Below are positions 8,667 through 17,576 of a stretch of 64,000 bases of DNA, piece after piece. The position numbers were made by a program, and so were the translations under genes. The notes below the pieces were generated by a model that worked only from the letters and a program-made list of their open reading frames with translations, had not been told where the DNA came from and ran no database searches. Source of the stretch: Acidobacteria bacterium 28-1 (GTDB lineage Bacteria > Acidobacteriota > Blastocatellia > Pyrinomonadales > Pyrinomonadaceae); contig MWYZ01000054.1 of assembly GCA_002050365.1 (NCBI GenBank), positions 62,001 through 126,000 of the forward strand, read 5' to 3'. Position 1 is the stretch's first letter; every line of letters starts with the position of its first letter.

Positions 8667-10100
8667 ATGAATAGTTTTACCAAAAATAAAGCCGCCTGGC
8701 TTATTGTTACCGCTTTCGTGTTGTGGATTAGCTCGATGGTTTCTGCTTTCGGACAAGTCTCCAGCAAACCGACCAATCCGCCGCCGAAACCTCTGCAGCA
8801 GATTGTCGTCCAAACGGATAAAGCTAAATCGCAGCCGACCACTAATACAAAACCGCAAGCGTCGGCAACTCCGCTCGTAACAAAAACAGGAAGTTCGTCG
8901 CCGGTGGCAATAGTGCCGCGCAAAACATCTTTTCCTATTTTGGCAGACGTTGATATTCCGGGTTATTCGGGTATTTTGGTTGAAAATATTGACGGCAATG
9001 TCGTGTTAGACAGCTATTCAAATTACGCATTTAATCCGGCTTCCAATGTCAAAATCGCTACCGCTTACGCCGTTTTGAAAACCTTCGGACCTGATTACCG
9101 CTTTCCGACCAGCGTTTGGACGGACGGGCAAATTGATTCGTCCACGGGAACGCTCAACGGAAATTTATACGTCTCCGGGCGCGACCCGATGTTCGGTCTT
9201 GAACACGCCGTTGCGGTCGCCGGTGAACTTAATCGGTTAGGCATTCGTCAGGTGTTCGGCGATTTAATTGTTACCGATAATTTTGCGATGAATTATTCGA
9301 CGCAGGCGCAAAGTTCCGGCAATGCGCTGCTTGCCACAATGAATTCGGCGAAGCGTTCGGCGGCGGCAAATCGCGCTTGGCAAAATTATTTGGTTAGCGC
9401 GAGAAAATCCGCATTAACGATTCCGAGTGTGGAAACTTCCGGCGGCGTTTACGTTCAATCCCTGCCAACCAACGCAAGACTTCTTTTCTCGCACGAATCG
9501 GCGCCGATGCGGGAAATTGTTAAAGTCACGCTCTGTTACTCGAACAACTTTTTGGCGGAACGCTTGGGCGATATGCTCGGCGGACCGTATGCCGTCGCCC
9601 GCATCGTGCAAATGAACGGACAAATCGCCCCCGAAGAATTTATAATTCAAACCGCGAGCGGACTTGGCACAAACCGTGTTACGCCGCGAGCGATGATTAA
9701 ACTTTTAAGAACTCTGCGAAACGAATTAGCACGCAACAAAATGACTTTCGCCGACATAATGCCGGTTGCCGGTGTTGATAAAGGAACGCTTGAAAGACGT
9801 TTTGACACGGATTTCGAGCGTGGCAGCATCGTCGGCAAAACCGGAACTTTGGGACAAACCGACAGCGGCGTGAGCAGTTTATCAGGCGAAATTCAAACGA
9901 AAAACGGCAAACTTCTTTTCGTTATTTTTAATCAACGCGGAAGCGTCAACCGTTTTCGCGCTTTCCAAAACTCGCTCGTCGCATTGATTCAAGGACAGAT
10001 GGGCGGCGCAACTCCGATGACTTACAATCAAGTTCCGCTCGATGTGCGATTGGCAAACACGCGCTTTACTTATCCAGACACACGCGCCCGCGTTAACTAA
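8667..10100 (+). CDS. dacB: D-alanyl-D-alanine carboxypeptidase/endopeptidase (PBP4 type)
   Basis: Penicillin-binding protein of the PBP4 (S13) family, which trims or cleaves peptidoglycan cross-links in the periplasm. Signal peptide at about residues 1-30, then a Pro/Gln/Thr-rich linker to residue 85. The three active-site motifs are present: S126-N-V-K129, S292-N-N294 and K391-T-G393. Only about 165 residues separate SxxK from SxN, shorter than the roughly 240 in E. coli PBP4, so the insertion domains are reduced. It has its own promoter upstream and a terminator downstream. Confidence 0.93.
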   Translation: MNSFTKNKAAWLIVTAFVLWISSMVSAFGQVSSKPTNPPPKPLQQIVVQTDKAKSQPTTNTKPQASATPLVTKTGSSSPVAIVPRKTSFPILADVDIPGYSGILVENIDGNVVLDSYSNYAFNPASNVKIATAYAVLKTFGPDYRFPTSVWTDGQIDSSTGTLNGNLYVSGRDPMFGLEHAVAVAGELNRLGIRQVFGDLIVTDNFAMNYSTQAQSSGNALLATMNSAKRSAAANRAWQNYLVSARKSALTIPSVETSGGVYVQSLPTNARLLFSHESAPMREIVKVTLCYSNNFLAERLGDMLGGPYAVARIVQMNGQIAPEEFIIQTASGLGTNRVTPRAMIKLLRTLRNELARNKMTFADIMPVAGVDKGTLERRFDTDFERGSIVGKTGTLGQTDSGVSSLSGEIQTKNGKLLFVIFNQRGSVNRFRAFQNSLVALIQGQMGGATPMTYNQVPLDVRLANTRFTYPDTRARVN

Positions 10101-10129
10101 GAATAAATTCGCGCAAAAATAAAATCAGA

Positions 10130-10165
10130 AAAGGAAGCAGGAAACATCTTGCTTCCTTTCTTTTT
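10130..10165 (+). terminator. Rho-independent terminator after dacB
   Basis: Perfect 10-bp stem (10130-10139 with 10150-10159, loop of 10) followed by cttttt on the plus strand, 30 bp after the dacB stop. Confidence 0.8.
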
Positions 10166-10177
10166 GCGGCGAAGAAT

Positions 10178-11965
10178 ATGATAATTCACGTTTGTCAAAA
10201 TAAAAAAGAACCGATGAACGAACCAGAACAAACCGATCAAACGGAACAAACTCCCGAACTGCTCGCCGAACCTACGACACATTCCGAATCAAAACCCGAG
10301 AAAACTCATACCAAACAAACCAGCGTTGCAAAAAGCGCGGGCATCGTTTCGATTGCCGTTATGTTTTCGCGTGTTTTAGGTTTGGTGCGCGAAATGATTT
10401 TTGCGCGTTATTTCGGCGCGGGATTTCTTTATGACGCATATCAAGCCGCCTTTACCATTCCAAATGTTTTGCGCGACCTTTTTGCCGAAGGTGCTTTATC
10501 AGCCGCGTTTGTCAAAGTTTTCACCGATTACCAAATTAACAAAAGCGAAGCCGAAGCGTGGAAACTTGCCAGTCTCGTGTTGAATGCTTTAGCCGTCATT
10601 TTAAGTGTCGTCACCATTTTGGGTATTCTTTTTACGCCTTATCTGGTGTCAATCGTCGCTTCCGGCTTTTCGCCCGAAAAAGCCGCTTTAACGGTGACGA
10701 TGACGCAGATAATGTTTCCTTTTATCCTTTTGGTTGCGCTGGCGGCAGTGGCGATGGGCGTTTTGAATACGAAAGGAATTTTCGGCATTCCCGCTTCAGC
10801 TTCGACGGTTTTTAACGTCGTGTCAATTTTGGTCGGGCTTGGCTTCGCTTATTGGTTGAGCGGCGGCAGTTGGGATGCGGCACAGGATAAATACACCGTT
10901 CCGGCAGTTTCGGCACAATGGGCGATTCTCGGAATGGCGATTGGAACATTGATTGGCGGCGCGGCACAGTTTGCAATGCAGATTCCTTCGCTCCTCAAAG
11001 TCGGGTTTCGCTTTTCGCCGATTTTAAGTTTTACCGATGAAGGCGTAAAAAAAATAATGCGTCTGATGGCTCCGGCGATACTGGGAACGTCAGCCGTTCA
11101 AATAAATGTTCTGGTAAATTTAGCATTTGTTTCAAGTATTGACGGCGGTCGTTCGTGGTTAAGTTACGCATTTCGTTTGATGCAGTTTCCGATTGGCGTT
11201 TTCGGTGTCGCTATCGGGACGGCTTCAATTCCGGTTCTTTCACGAATGGCAAGCGAAGGGAAATTCAACGATTTCCGCAAAACGCTTTCGTCATCGCTCA
11301 ATTTAGTTTTTTTGATGACTTTACCGTCGGCGTGCGGACTAATAATTTTAGGCGAACCGATTATTCGTCTGCTTTACTCGCGCGGAGCTTTTAAGGAATC
11401 GGATGTTCCGATGACGGCTTATGCTCTTGCCGGATATTCAATCGGTTTGACGGGTTACGCGGCAATCAAAATTTTATCGCCGGCTTTTTACGCCCTTGAC
11501 GACGCGAAAACGCCGATGATTATTGCTGTTTGTTCGATTGCCGTCAATGCTCTAGCGAGTTTTCTTTTTCGCAACTGGCTTTCCAACTTCGGAGTTTCAC
11601 CCGAATATCCCAGCGGTTACGGTCACGTCGGCGTTGCGCTGGCGACTTCGAGCGTCGCGCTCGTCAACTTTTTCGCGCTTGCTTTAATGATGCGAAAACG
11701 TATCGGGCGCATAGACGGCAGAGCGATTATTTCCGCCTTTATGCGTATTGCGATAGCCTCGGCGGTGATGTCCGTTATCTGCTATTTCAGTTATCATTTT
11801 TTGGTTAATCAATTTGGTATAAGCGGTTTTATCTATAAAATCATCGAAGCCTTTGTGCCAATCGTTTTGGGCGGCATCGTTTTTATTTTAATGGCAAAAA
11901 TTTTGCGTATCAATGAAATTAATAAATTGTTTAATTCTTTGGCGCGAAAATTAGGACGTAAATAA
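10178..11965 (+). CDS. murJ: Lipid II flippase MurJ
   Basis: Integral membrane flippase of the MOP superfamily that moves lipid II across the inner membrane for peptidoglycan synthesis. After a hydrophilic, Glu/Thr-rich N-terminal tail of about 45 residues, the conserved start KSAGIVSIAVMFSRVLGLVREM and FFARYFG-type sequence follow, then about 14 hydrophobic helices; the NVLRDLFAEGALSAAFV segment is typical of MurJ. The start is uncertain: ATG 10178 or ATG 10214, neither with a strong ribosome site, and only the variable tail differs. The next gene begins one base after its stop. Confidence 0.93.
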   Translation: MIIHVCQNKKEPMNEPEQTDQTEQTPELLAEPTTHSESKPEKTHTKQTSVAKSAGIVSIAVMFSRVLGLVREMIFARYFGAGFLYDAYQAAFTIPNVLRDLFAEGALSAAFVKVFTDYQINKSEAEAWKLASLVLNALAVILSVVTILGILFTPYLVSIVASGFSPEKAALTVTMTQIMFPFILLVALAAVAMGVLNTKGIFGIPASASTVFNVVSILVGLGFAYWLSGGSWDAAQDKYTVPAVSAQWAILGMAIGTLIGGAAQFAMQIPSLLKVGFRFSPILSFTDEGVKKIMRLMAPAILGTSAVQINVLVNLAFVSSIDGGRSWLSYAFRLMQFPIGVFGVAIGTASIPVLSRMASEGKFNDFRKTLSSSLNLVFLMTLPSACGLIILGEPIIRLLYSRGAFKESDVPMTAYALAGYSIGLTGYAAIKILSPAFYALDDAKTPMIIAVCSIAVNALASFLFRNWLSNFGVSPEYPSGYGHVGVALATSSVALVNFFALALMMRKRIGRIDGRAIISAFMRIAIASAVMSVICYFSYHFLVNQFGISGFIYKIIEAFVPIVLGGIVFILMAKILRINEINKLFNSLARKLGRK

Positions 11966-11966
11966 T

Positions 11967-12335
11967 ATGGAAAATGAACCGGTAAATGACCAGAAATATC
12001 GTCAGCGCGTTTATGCAATCGTCAGCGAAATTCCCGTCGGGCGCGTGATGACTTACGGGCAAATTGCGGAAATGCTCGGCGAAGGCTACACGCCGCGGAC
12101 CGTCGGATTTGTGATGCACGCGGCTGATACAAAAGAAGTTCCATGGCAGCGAGTTATCAATTCGCAAGGCGCGTGTTCGACAGGCAGAATCACCGTGCCG
12201 ATAAATTTGCAGCAAAAAATGCTCGAAGACGAAGGCGTGAAGTTTAATGAAAAAGGTCGCTGCGATTTGAACGCTTATCGCTGGTCGCCCGAAGGTTTTG
12301 AGCAAGAAGACGAACAACCAAGTTTATTCGGATAA
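11967..12335 (+). CDS. Alkyltransferase-like protein (ATL), non-catalytic MGMT homologue
   Basis: 122-residue protein with the DNA-binding fold of O6-alkylguanine alkyltransferases (VMTYGQIAEMLGEG, RTVGFVMHAA, then the active-site loop). The loop reads PWQRV where true MGMT has PCHRV, so the alkyl-acceptor Cys is replaced by Trp. ATL proteins with this change cannot transfer the alkyl group; they bind O6-alkylguanine and hand the lesion to nucleotide excision repair (family knowledge). The gene starts one base after murJ ends, implying co-transcription and probably translational coupling. Confidence 0.88.
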   Translation: MENEPVNDQKYRQRVYAIVSEIPVGRVMTYGQIAEMLGEGYTPRTVGFVMHAADTKEVPWQRVINSQGACSTGRITVPINLQQKMLEDEGVKFNEKGRCDLNAYRWSPEGFEQEDEQPSLFG

Positions 12336-12353
12336 TTATTACAAGAATTTTCT

Positions 12354-12402
12354 TCACTTTTGCCTTTTCCCTTTTGCCTTTTGCCTTTTGCCTTTTCTTC
12401 AT
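12354..12402. repeat. Heptameric tandem repeat (TTTTGCC word)
   Basis: Seven units in register: tcacttt, tgccttt, tcccttt, tgccttt, tgccttt, tgccttt, tcttcat. It fills the space between the convergent ATL and NAD kinase genes; the stop codon of the NAD kinase gene (12399-12401) lies in the last, diverged unit. No inverted arm. Confidence 0.85.
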
Positions 12403-13265
12403 CTGCCCCATTTTAACTTATTGCGCAGAACGTCGAAATAATTACGGTTCGGCGGTTGGACGAGGTTAAAAGTCGTCGCGCTTTTGCGAATCAAAACTTT
12501 ATCTTCTGTACTTATCGGAAAACCGATTTGTCCATCCAAAGTTAAAACTACATCTTCAATATCGTTTTTTAATTTTATCTCAATTTCGTCTTCGTCCGGC
12601 ACAACAATCGGGCGGTTTGTCAGAGTGAACGGGCAAATCGGAGTCAGCACGACGGCGTTCATTGAAGGATACAGAATCGGACCGCCCGCCGAAAGATTAT
12701 ACGCCGTCGAACCGGTCGGCGTGGCGACAATTAAACCGTCGGCGCGAAATGAATTAACGTAAAGATTGTTGAGGTTGACTTCAATTTCGATGATTCGCGC
12801 TAAGGCGGATTTGTTGACGACGACATCGTTTAAAACGCGTCCTTCGGCTAATTTTTTGTCCGCTCTAAAATGCTCGACATCGAGCATTACGCGGCGGTCA
12901 ATTTCATATTCGCCCGCGAGAATCATTTCCAAAGCGGGAAACATTTCTTCGATGCGAAAGTCGGTCAGATAACCGAGACTGCCGTAATTGATTCCCAAAA
13001 CTAAAACTTCGCGGTCGCCCGTTAGCCGTGCGGTCGAAATCATCGTGCCGTCGCCGCCGAGAACGACGATTAAATCAGATTGCGACTGAAATTCTTCAGT
13101 TTCAACCGTTTTGATGCCGCATTTTTCGGCTTCTCCGTGCGTTTTGCCGATTAGATTTATATTTCGTTTTTTGAGCCAGGCGGCGAGGTCGCCAGCCGTC
13201 GCCCAAGCCTCTTTGTGATTCGGCTTGATGACGACACCGACGCATTTTATTTCTTGATTTATCAT
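12399..13265 (-). CDS. nadK: NAD kinase
   Basis: ATP-dependent NAD kinase producing NADP, 288 residues, cytosolic. The phosphate-binding motif GGDGT is at residues 70-74 within VVLGGDGTMIST. LNDVVVNKS supplies the conserved Asn-Asp region, and VATPTGSTAYNLSAGGPI is the second family signature. Length is normal. Its 3' end runs into the heptamer repeat at 12354-12402. Confidence 0.95.
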   Translation of the reverse strand: MINQEIKCVGVVIKPNHKEAWATAGDLAAWLKKRNINLIGKTHGEAEKCGIKTVETEEFQSQSDLIVVLGGDGTMISTARLTGDREVLVLGINYGSLGYLTDFRIEEMFPALEMILAGEYEIDRRVMLDVEHFRADKKLAEGRVLNDVVVNKSALARIIEIEVNLNNLYVNSFRADGLIVATPTGSTAYNLSAGGPILYPSMNAVVLTPICPFTLTNRPIVVPDEDEIEIKLKNDIEDVVLTLDGQIGFPISTEDKVLIRKSATTFNLVQPPNRNYFDVLRNKLKWGR

Positions 13266-13323
13266 TTTGGTTAATGATTATCTAAAAGATTTGAAACTGC
13301 AAGCGTTCGGTTTTTACATATTT

Positions 13324-13794
13324 TTACATATATGTATTTCTTTTGAAGCCAAGCTCGATTGATTTGTTTATGTCCTTTAATTCGCGCTTGCCGAGCGGTT
13401 TAAAGCCCAGTGTTTCATAAAGCCGATGGGCATTGGTAAATCTCGTGTCCGACCATAAAATAATTTCGCTTCTGCCTTTCATTGACGCAGATTTGACAGC
13501 TAGTTTGATTAGATTTTCACCTAAATTTTGCCTGCGAAAATTTTCTCTGACGTAAAGACTTTTTAATTCAGCCGTTTTTTCATCTAACATTAGCACGCCA
13601 ACAGTTGCAATGATTTCGTTCCTTTCCGCAGCGACCCAAAATTCGCCGTCTTTTGAATGAAAATAGTCGTCGGGCGCGAGTAGATATTTATCATCTCCTT
13701 GAGTATCCAGAACACAATCATATTCCGCCCAAATGTCGCCGATTAATTTAATAATTTGCGGAACATCTTTTTTTGTGACGGGACGAACTTTCAT
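13324..13794 (-). CDS. GNAT-family N-acetyltransferase
   Basis: 156-residue acetyltransferase. The reading frame stays open further upstream, but that part overlaps the reductase gene and is not GNAT-like; the ATG at 13794 gives the usual GNAT start MKVRPVTKKDVPQIIKL. The acetyl-CoA loop is RRQNLGENLIKLAV (consensus Q/RxxGxG/A), preceded by LYVRENF and followed by HRLYETLGFKPLG. Substrate unknown. It begins 10 bp after the reductase stop and is probably in its operon. Confidence 0.85.
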   Translation of the reverse strand: MKVRPVTKKDVPQIIKLIGDIWAEYDCVLDTQGDDKYLLAPDDYFHSKDGEFWVAAERNEIIATVGVLMLDEKTAELKSLYVRENFRRQNLGENLIKLAVKSASMKGRSEIILWSDTRFTNAHRLYETLGFKPLGKRELKDINKSIELGFKRNTYM

Positions 13795-13804
13795 CTGAAA
13801 AGAA

Positions 13805-14875
13805 TTATAATCTGGGATTTTTCTCGACAAACTCCAGCAAATTTTTGACGTAAGATTTGAAGTTCGGACAAGTAATGTCGTGCGCGGCGAGAAGTTCGTT
13901 TGCCGTGCTTGTATCGTAAGTTTGCGGCACAAAAAAATACGGCACGCCGGAATGCGGCAAACCGCTCATCGCGGGCGAAAACGGTAGCATCAAGGTTTTT
14001 TCGACCAAAATCGGCGGTGGTTTGATAACCGATTTCTTTTTCGTCATCTCTTCGGCAATCGCATCGAAAAGTTCTTCAGTCGTCAGCGGATTCGGGTCGG
14101 CGAGCGCGATTGTTTGCCCGATTGCTTTTTCATCTTTTGCTAATGCGGCGATGCCTTCGACCACAAAATCTACGGGAACTAGGTTTAACTTTACGTCTTT
14201 GTTGCCGACATTGACCAAGCGAAAAAGTCTCGGAAACATTTTCAAATAATTTATCAAATAATAAATGCCGTCATATTTTTCGGTTTCGCCCGTTTGAGAA
14301 TCGCCGACGACGACTGAGGGGCGAAAAATCGTGACGGGCAATTCGCCTTTCAATTGTTCGACTTCCCGTTCTGCCAGATATTTTGTTTCCTCATAAAAAT
14401 TGCGGAAACCGGCATCGTGTTCGAGTTCCGTTTCGTAAATTACGCCTTTCCGATTTCCTGAAACGTAACAGGTTGAAATGTAATTATAGCGATGCAGATT
14501 CGGCACGGTTTTGACAAATTCATTAACTTTGCGCGTTCCTTCGACATTAACCCGAAAAGCCAAATCTTTTTTAACTGCCAAATCATAAACTGCCGCGAGA
14601 TGATAAACATCGGTTGTTTCACGCCGAAGAATTTCTAAATCATCACGGGAAATTCCTAGATTTTCCTCAGTAATATCGCCTTCGACAAGCGCAAAATTTT
14701 CAAGCGGAGTGCCGGTTTTTTGAACAATTTCTTCAACGTACTGCATCGCTTTTTTGATAAAGTTTTTTTGCACAAGCAGAAAAAACTGCGTGTCGTGCTT
14801 TGCCAGACGCGCAACTAGTCTCTTAGCAATAAAACCGGGAAAACCCGTCATAAAAATTGTTTGGTTAAAACTCAT
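13805..14875 (-). CDS. Extended SDR oxidoreductase, fatty acyl/thioester reductase-like
   Basis: NAD(P)-dependent short-chain reductase of 356 residues. The Rossmann motif is TGFPGFIAKRL (TGxxGxxA form) at residues 10-20; YNYISTCYVSG provides the active-site Ser region and YEETKYLAE the YxxxK catalytic pair. The order of motifs matches the male-sterility/thioester-reductase-like branch (NAD_binding_4), which reduces acyl thioesters or sterol/lipid ketones. The exact substrate cannot be read from the sequence. Confidence 0.8.
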   Translation of the reverse strand: MSFNQTIFMTGFPGFIAKRLVARLAKHDTQFFLLVQKNFIKKAMQYVEEIVQKTGTPLENFALVEGDITEENLGISRDDLEILRRETTDVYHLAAVYDLAVKKDLAFRVNVEGTRKVNEFVKTVPNLHRYNYISTCYVSGNRKGVIYETELEHDAGFRNFYEETKYLAEREVEQLKGELPVTIFRPSVVVGDSQTGETEKYDGIYYLINYLKMFPRLFRLVNVGNKDVKLNLVPVDFVVEGIAALAKDEKAIGQTIALADPNPLTTEELFDAIAEEMTKKKSVIKPPPILVEKTLMLPFSPAMSGLPHSGVPYFFVPQTYDTSTANELLAAHDITCPNFKSYVKNLLEFVEKNPRL

Positions 14876-14995
14876 CTTTTGAAATTATAGCAACTAAATG
14901 AGAGAACTGCTTGCGCAAGTTGCATCGCATTCTTGAAACACCAAATCATTTAATTTTTTACAACTAACAACGGTTATGTTAGAGTTCGGGTAAAA

Positions 14996-15280
14996 ATGAA
15001 AGAGGAAAAAGAGGAAAAAGAGGAAAATCAAAAGCCAAATAAAGCGCAAGCTGCTCGAAAAAAGAAAAACTCTTCGGCAGCAAAGTCCGTTTCGGGTGCG
15101 AATCCTTCGAGCGAATTAGCCGAACAACGCTGGTCGGTCGTTACGTTTGAAAGCCGCGCCGCCAGCGGTTTGACTTACGATGAAGCCGTTCAAAAATTAG
15201 ATGAACTCCGAAAAGAAAACAAATTTGGATTGTGCATTATAACCGATGAAGCCGCTGAAAGAGTGAAGAGTGAAAAGTAA
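14996..15280 (+). CDS. Small hypothetical protein with charged N-terminus
   Basis: 94 residues. The first 45 are Lys/Glu/Ser-rich and low in complexity, starting MKEEKEEKEENQKP; the last 50 form a compact domain containing RWSVVTFES and LTYDEAVQKLDELRKENKFG, which looks real. No family recognised. The last three codons and stop fall in a heptamer tract (agagtga units). It stands alone between divergent and convergent neighbours. Confidence 0.6.
   Translation: MKEEKEEKEENQKPNKAQAARKKKNSSAAKSVSGANPSSELAEQRWSVVTFESRAASGLTYDEAVQKLDELRKENKFGLCIITDEAAERVKSEK
15260..15280. repeat. Short heptameric repeat at the end of a small gene
   Basis: Three units, agagtga, agagtga, aaagtaa, that encode the C-terminus and stop codon of the small hypothetical protein. 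A further low-complexity stretch with ctttgc/gcgttt words lies at about 15311-15346 in the convergent intergenic region. Confidence 0.45.
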
Positions 15281-15351
15281 AACCTCGAAATGAACCTTAC
15301 CTTTACGATATTTCTCTTTGCAGTCTTTGCGTTTTTGCGGGAAAATTTTTA

Positions 15352-16359
15352 TTAAAATTCCAAAACTACCTTTCCGAAACTCGCATTTGATTCAAGATAT
15401 TCGTGCGCTTCTTTGATATCTTCGACTTGAAAAACTTTGTCCAAATTCGGTTTGATTTTCCCTTCCGAAAGAAGCGGCAAAACATCACGGATAAACGCCT
15501 GCGTTGCCACTGCTTTTTCTTCGGTCGAGCGCGAACGCAAAACCGTTCCGATTATTCTGGCGCGTTTCGCCAACGCCATTCCGAGATTAAATTCCGCCGT
15601 TCTGCCGCCCGTCAAACCGACCAGAATTAAACGTCCTTTTAGCGCGAGACTTTCCAAATTTGCCGCAAAATATCTTGCGCCGACTAAATCCAGAATAACA
15701 TCAACACCTTTGTTGTCGGTGTGATATTCAATAATTTCGGCAAAATATTTCGGAGCTTTACCTTCGCTTAAATCGGCATTGGTTACGATTCCGTAATCTA
15801 AACCTAACTTATCGCATTTGACTAATTTGTCCGCCGTGCGCGAAGTTCCGATGGTTTTGATGTTCATCGCTTTTGCTAATTGAAGCGCGGCGAGTCCAAC
15901 GCCTGAGCCGACGGCGTGAATAAGTAGCGTTTCGCTTTCCCGCAGATTTCCTTGCGTAAAAATTGCGTCGTGCGCGGTGATAAATGCTTCGGGAATCGTT
16001 GCGGCTTCGACGAAATTTAGATTGTCGGGAATTTTTGCCAGCAGCGACTCATCCGTTAAAAGAAATTCGGCTTGCGCTCCGCCCGCTGTGATTCCGAAAA
16101 CTCTGTCGCCAACCTTAAAGTTCGTTACGCTTTCGCCAATTTCCGCAACTTCTCCCGCAAACTCCAAACCTAAAATTTTTTCAGGAAAACCTTTTGGCGC
16201 AGGATAAAGACCTTCGCGCTGCATAATATCTGCGCGATTCAAAGCACAGGTTTTAACACTTATTAATACTTCTCTTCCCTTTGGCTTTGACAGATTTTCA
16301 ATCTCTCGGATTTCCAAGTTTTCTGCGCCGCCGAATTCTTTTACGTAGACTGCCTTCAT
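15352..16359 (-). CDS. NADPH:quinone oxidoreductase (MDR superfamily)
   Basis: Zinc-independent medium-chain reductase of 335 residues, PIG3/QOR branch. N-terminal GroES-like part has NRADIMQREGLYPAP and GLEFAGEVAEIG; the cofactor domain has LLIHAVGSGVGLAALQLAKA (AxxGxxG-type NADPH loop) and ends EAHEYLESNASFGKVVL, the typical C-terminal signature. No Zn-ligand Cys cluster is present. Reduces quinones or enones with NADPH. It is monocistronic by position. Confidence 0.9.
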   Translation of the reverse strand: MKAVYVKEFGGAENLEIREIENLSKPKGREVLISVKTCALNRADIMQREGLYPAPKGFPEKILGLEFAGEVAEIGESVTNFKVGDRVFGITAGGAQAEFLLTDESLLAKIPDNLNFVEAATIPEAFITAHDAIFTQGNLRESETLLIHAVGSGVGLAALQLAKAMNIKTIGTSRTADKLVKCDKLGLDYGIVTNADLSEGKAPKYFAEIIEYHTDNKGVDVILDLVGARYFAANLESLALKGRLILVGLTGGRTAEFNLGMALAKRARIIGTVLRSRSTEEKAVATQAFIRDVLPLLSEGKIKPNLDKVFQVEDIKEAHEYLESNASFGKVVLEF

Positions 16360-16368
16360 AAAATTTGT

Positions 16369-16466
16369 TAGGCAGTCAGCAGTAGCAGTTGGCAGGAAGT
16401 TCGCTTTGATATTTTAGATTTTCAATTAAAAAACAAACCTGCCAACTGCTACTGCCGACTGCCTAC
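16369..16466. repeat. Heptameric repeat forming a long inverted repeat (AGTAGGC/AGTTGGC words)
   Basis: Left arm about 16369-16398 and right arm about 16438-16466 are near-perfect reverse complements of one another built from 7-bp units (agcagta, gcagttg on one side; aactgct, actgccg, actgcct on the other), with an A/T-rich 40-bp centre. The TAG stop of the M48 peptidase gene (16463-16465) lies inside the right arm. Confidence 0.88.
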
Positions 16467-17434
16467 TTTTTCAATAATTCCGCATACTGCCCGTCGTCAA
16501 CCCATTTCAAAATCTCCGACACGCGCCAAATGGGGAACGGATGCGAAAGTCCGGCGTTGAGTATGTCCGCCCAGAATTTATCCAACTTTTTCTCGTCGTA
16601 ATTTTTCTGAAACTCGCGGGCTTGTTCAAGAAATAAATCGTAATCAATTTTCGACGCTAATGTTCCACCGCACAATTTCATCATCGTTCGCCCGATGACG
16701 TGCGGGTCTTGCGTAACCAGAAGTGCGGCTCTATCGCACGACAATTCCGCCCGGCGCGCCCAAGCAAGCAACGCACCGCTAATTCCGGCAGAAATTAAAA
16801 ACTTGATAATCTCCGCGCCCGGAATTATTCGAGCTATCGAAGCGTTCGCTAGTGCTTCAATTAATCTCGCGGCGGTCAAATATAAAACGTGTTCGGCGTG
16901 AATGTGTCCGACTTCGTGCGCGATAACGGCGAGCGTTTCTTCATCGCTCAGACGTTCGATTAAAGACGTATGAAGCACGATAATCGGTTTTTCGACTCCG
17001 CCCGTAAATGCGTTGACAGTTGGATTTTGCTGAATATAAAGTTCCGGCATATCAACGCCCAATGTCGTGCAAGCGATTTGCAATTTAGCGTGAAGGTCGG
17101 GACATTGCTTCGGCGTAACCTTGACCGCGCTCGCCATAAACATTACGCGAATGGCTGATTCGCCCGTTACGGCGAGCAGTTTTTTAAGTGCCGTATCAAT
17201 TCCGGGAATTGCCCGCAAAGCCGCTAACGCTTTGCTGTCCGCCGGATGAACGTATTCGTGTTTGCTCAAATCGGCAAACTTTTTGTGCGGCTCATTCGAC
17301 AAAGGCAGTCGGCAGCGTCCGCAGACGGCTTCATTGTTTTTATAATCTTCTTTGACGGAATTTTTCTGTCCGCAGTAGCGACAACGCACCGAATATCTTT
17401 CGGCGATGGCGGCTGATGAATCTTTTTTTGACAT
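16463..17434 (-). CDS. M48-family zinc metallopeptidase with zinc ribbon
   Basis: 323-residue peptidase. An N-terminal zinc ribbon has Cys pairs C18-x2-C21 and C38-x2-C41. The metallopeptidase motif HEVGH is at residues 173-177, followed by a hydrophobic stretch (about 185-220) and the downstream Glu region SCDRAALL. This is the Ste24/HtpX-type M48 architecture, although the long helices are reduced, so the protein may be cytosolic or only peripherally membrane-bound. Its C-terminus (LLKK) and stop are formed by the repeat at 16438-16466. Confidence 0.88.
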   Translation of the reverse strand: MSKKDSSAAIAERYSVRCRYCGQKNSVKEDYKNNEAVCGRCRLPLSNEPHKKFADLSKHEYVHPADSKALAALRAIPGIDTALKKLLAVTGESAIRVMFMASAVKVTPKQCPDLHAKLQIACTTLGVDMPELYIQQNPTVNAFTGGVEKPIIVLHTSLIERLSDEETLAVIAHEVGHIHAEHVLYLTAARLIEALANASIARIIPGAEIIKFLISAGISGALLAWARRAELSCDRAALLVTQDPHVIGRTMMKLCGGTLASKIDYDLFLEQAREFQKNYDEKKLDKFWADILNAGLSHPFPIWRVSEILKWVDDGQYAELLKK

Positions 17435-17576
17435 AATTTTAAAGTTTAGTTATTAATTTCGGATAATTCAAATCTCGAAAAATCTTGTAAGGATAAACGA
17501 GAAAGAACGACGAAAAGTTTAGATGCAGACTTTATTCGTCTTTGTCGCTTCAATTGTGCATTATATTATTGATGTT

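Noticed and set aside
13795-13932. N-terminal extension of the GNAT protein
   Set aside because: The extra 46 residues overlap the reductase gene in another frame and precede the conserved GNAT start MKVRPVTKKD.
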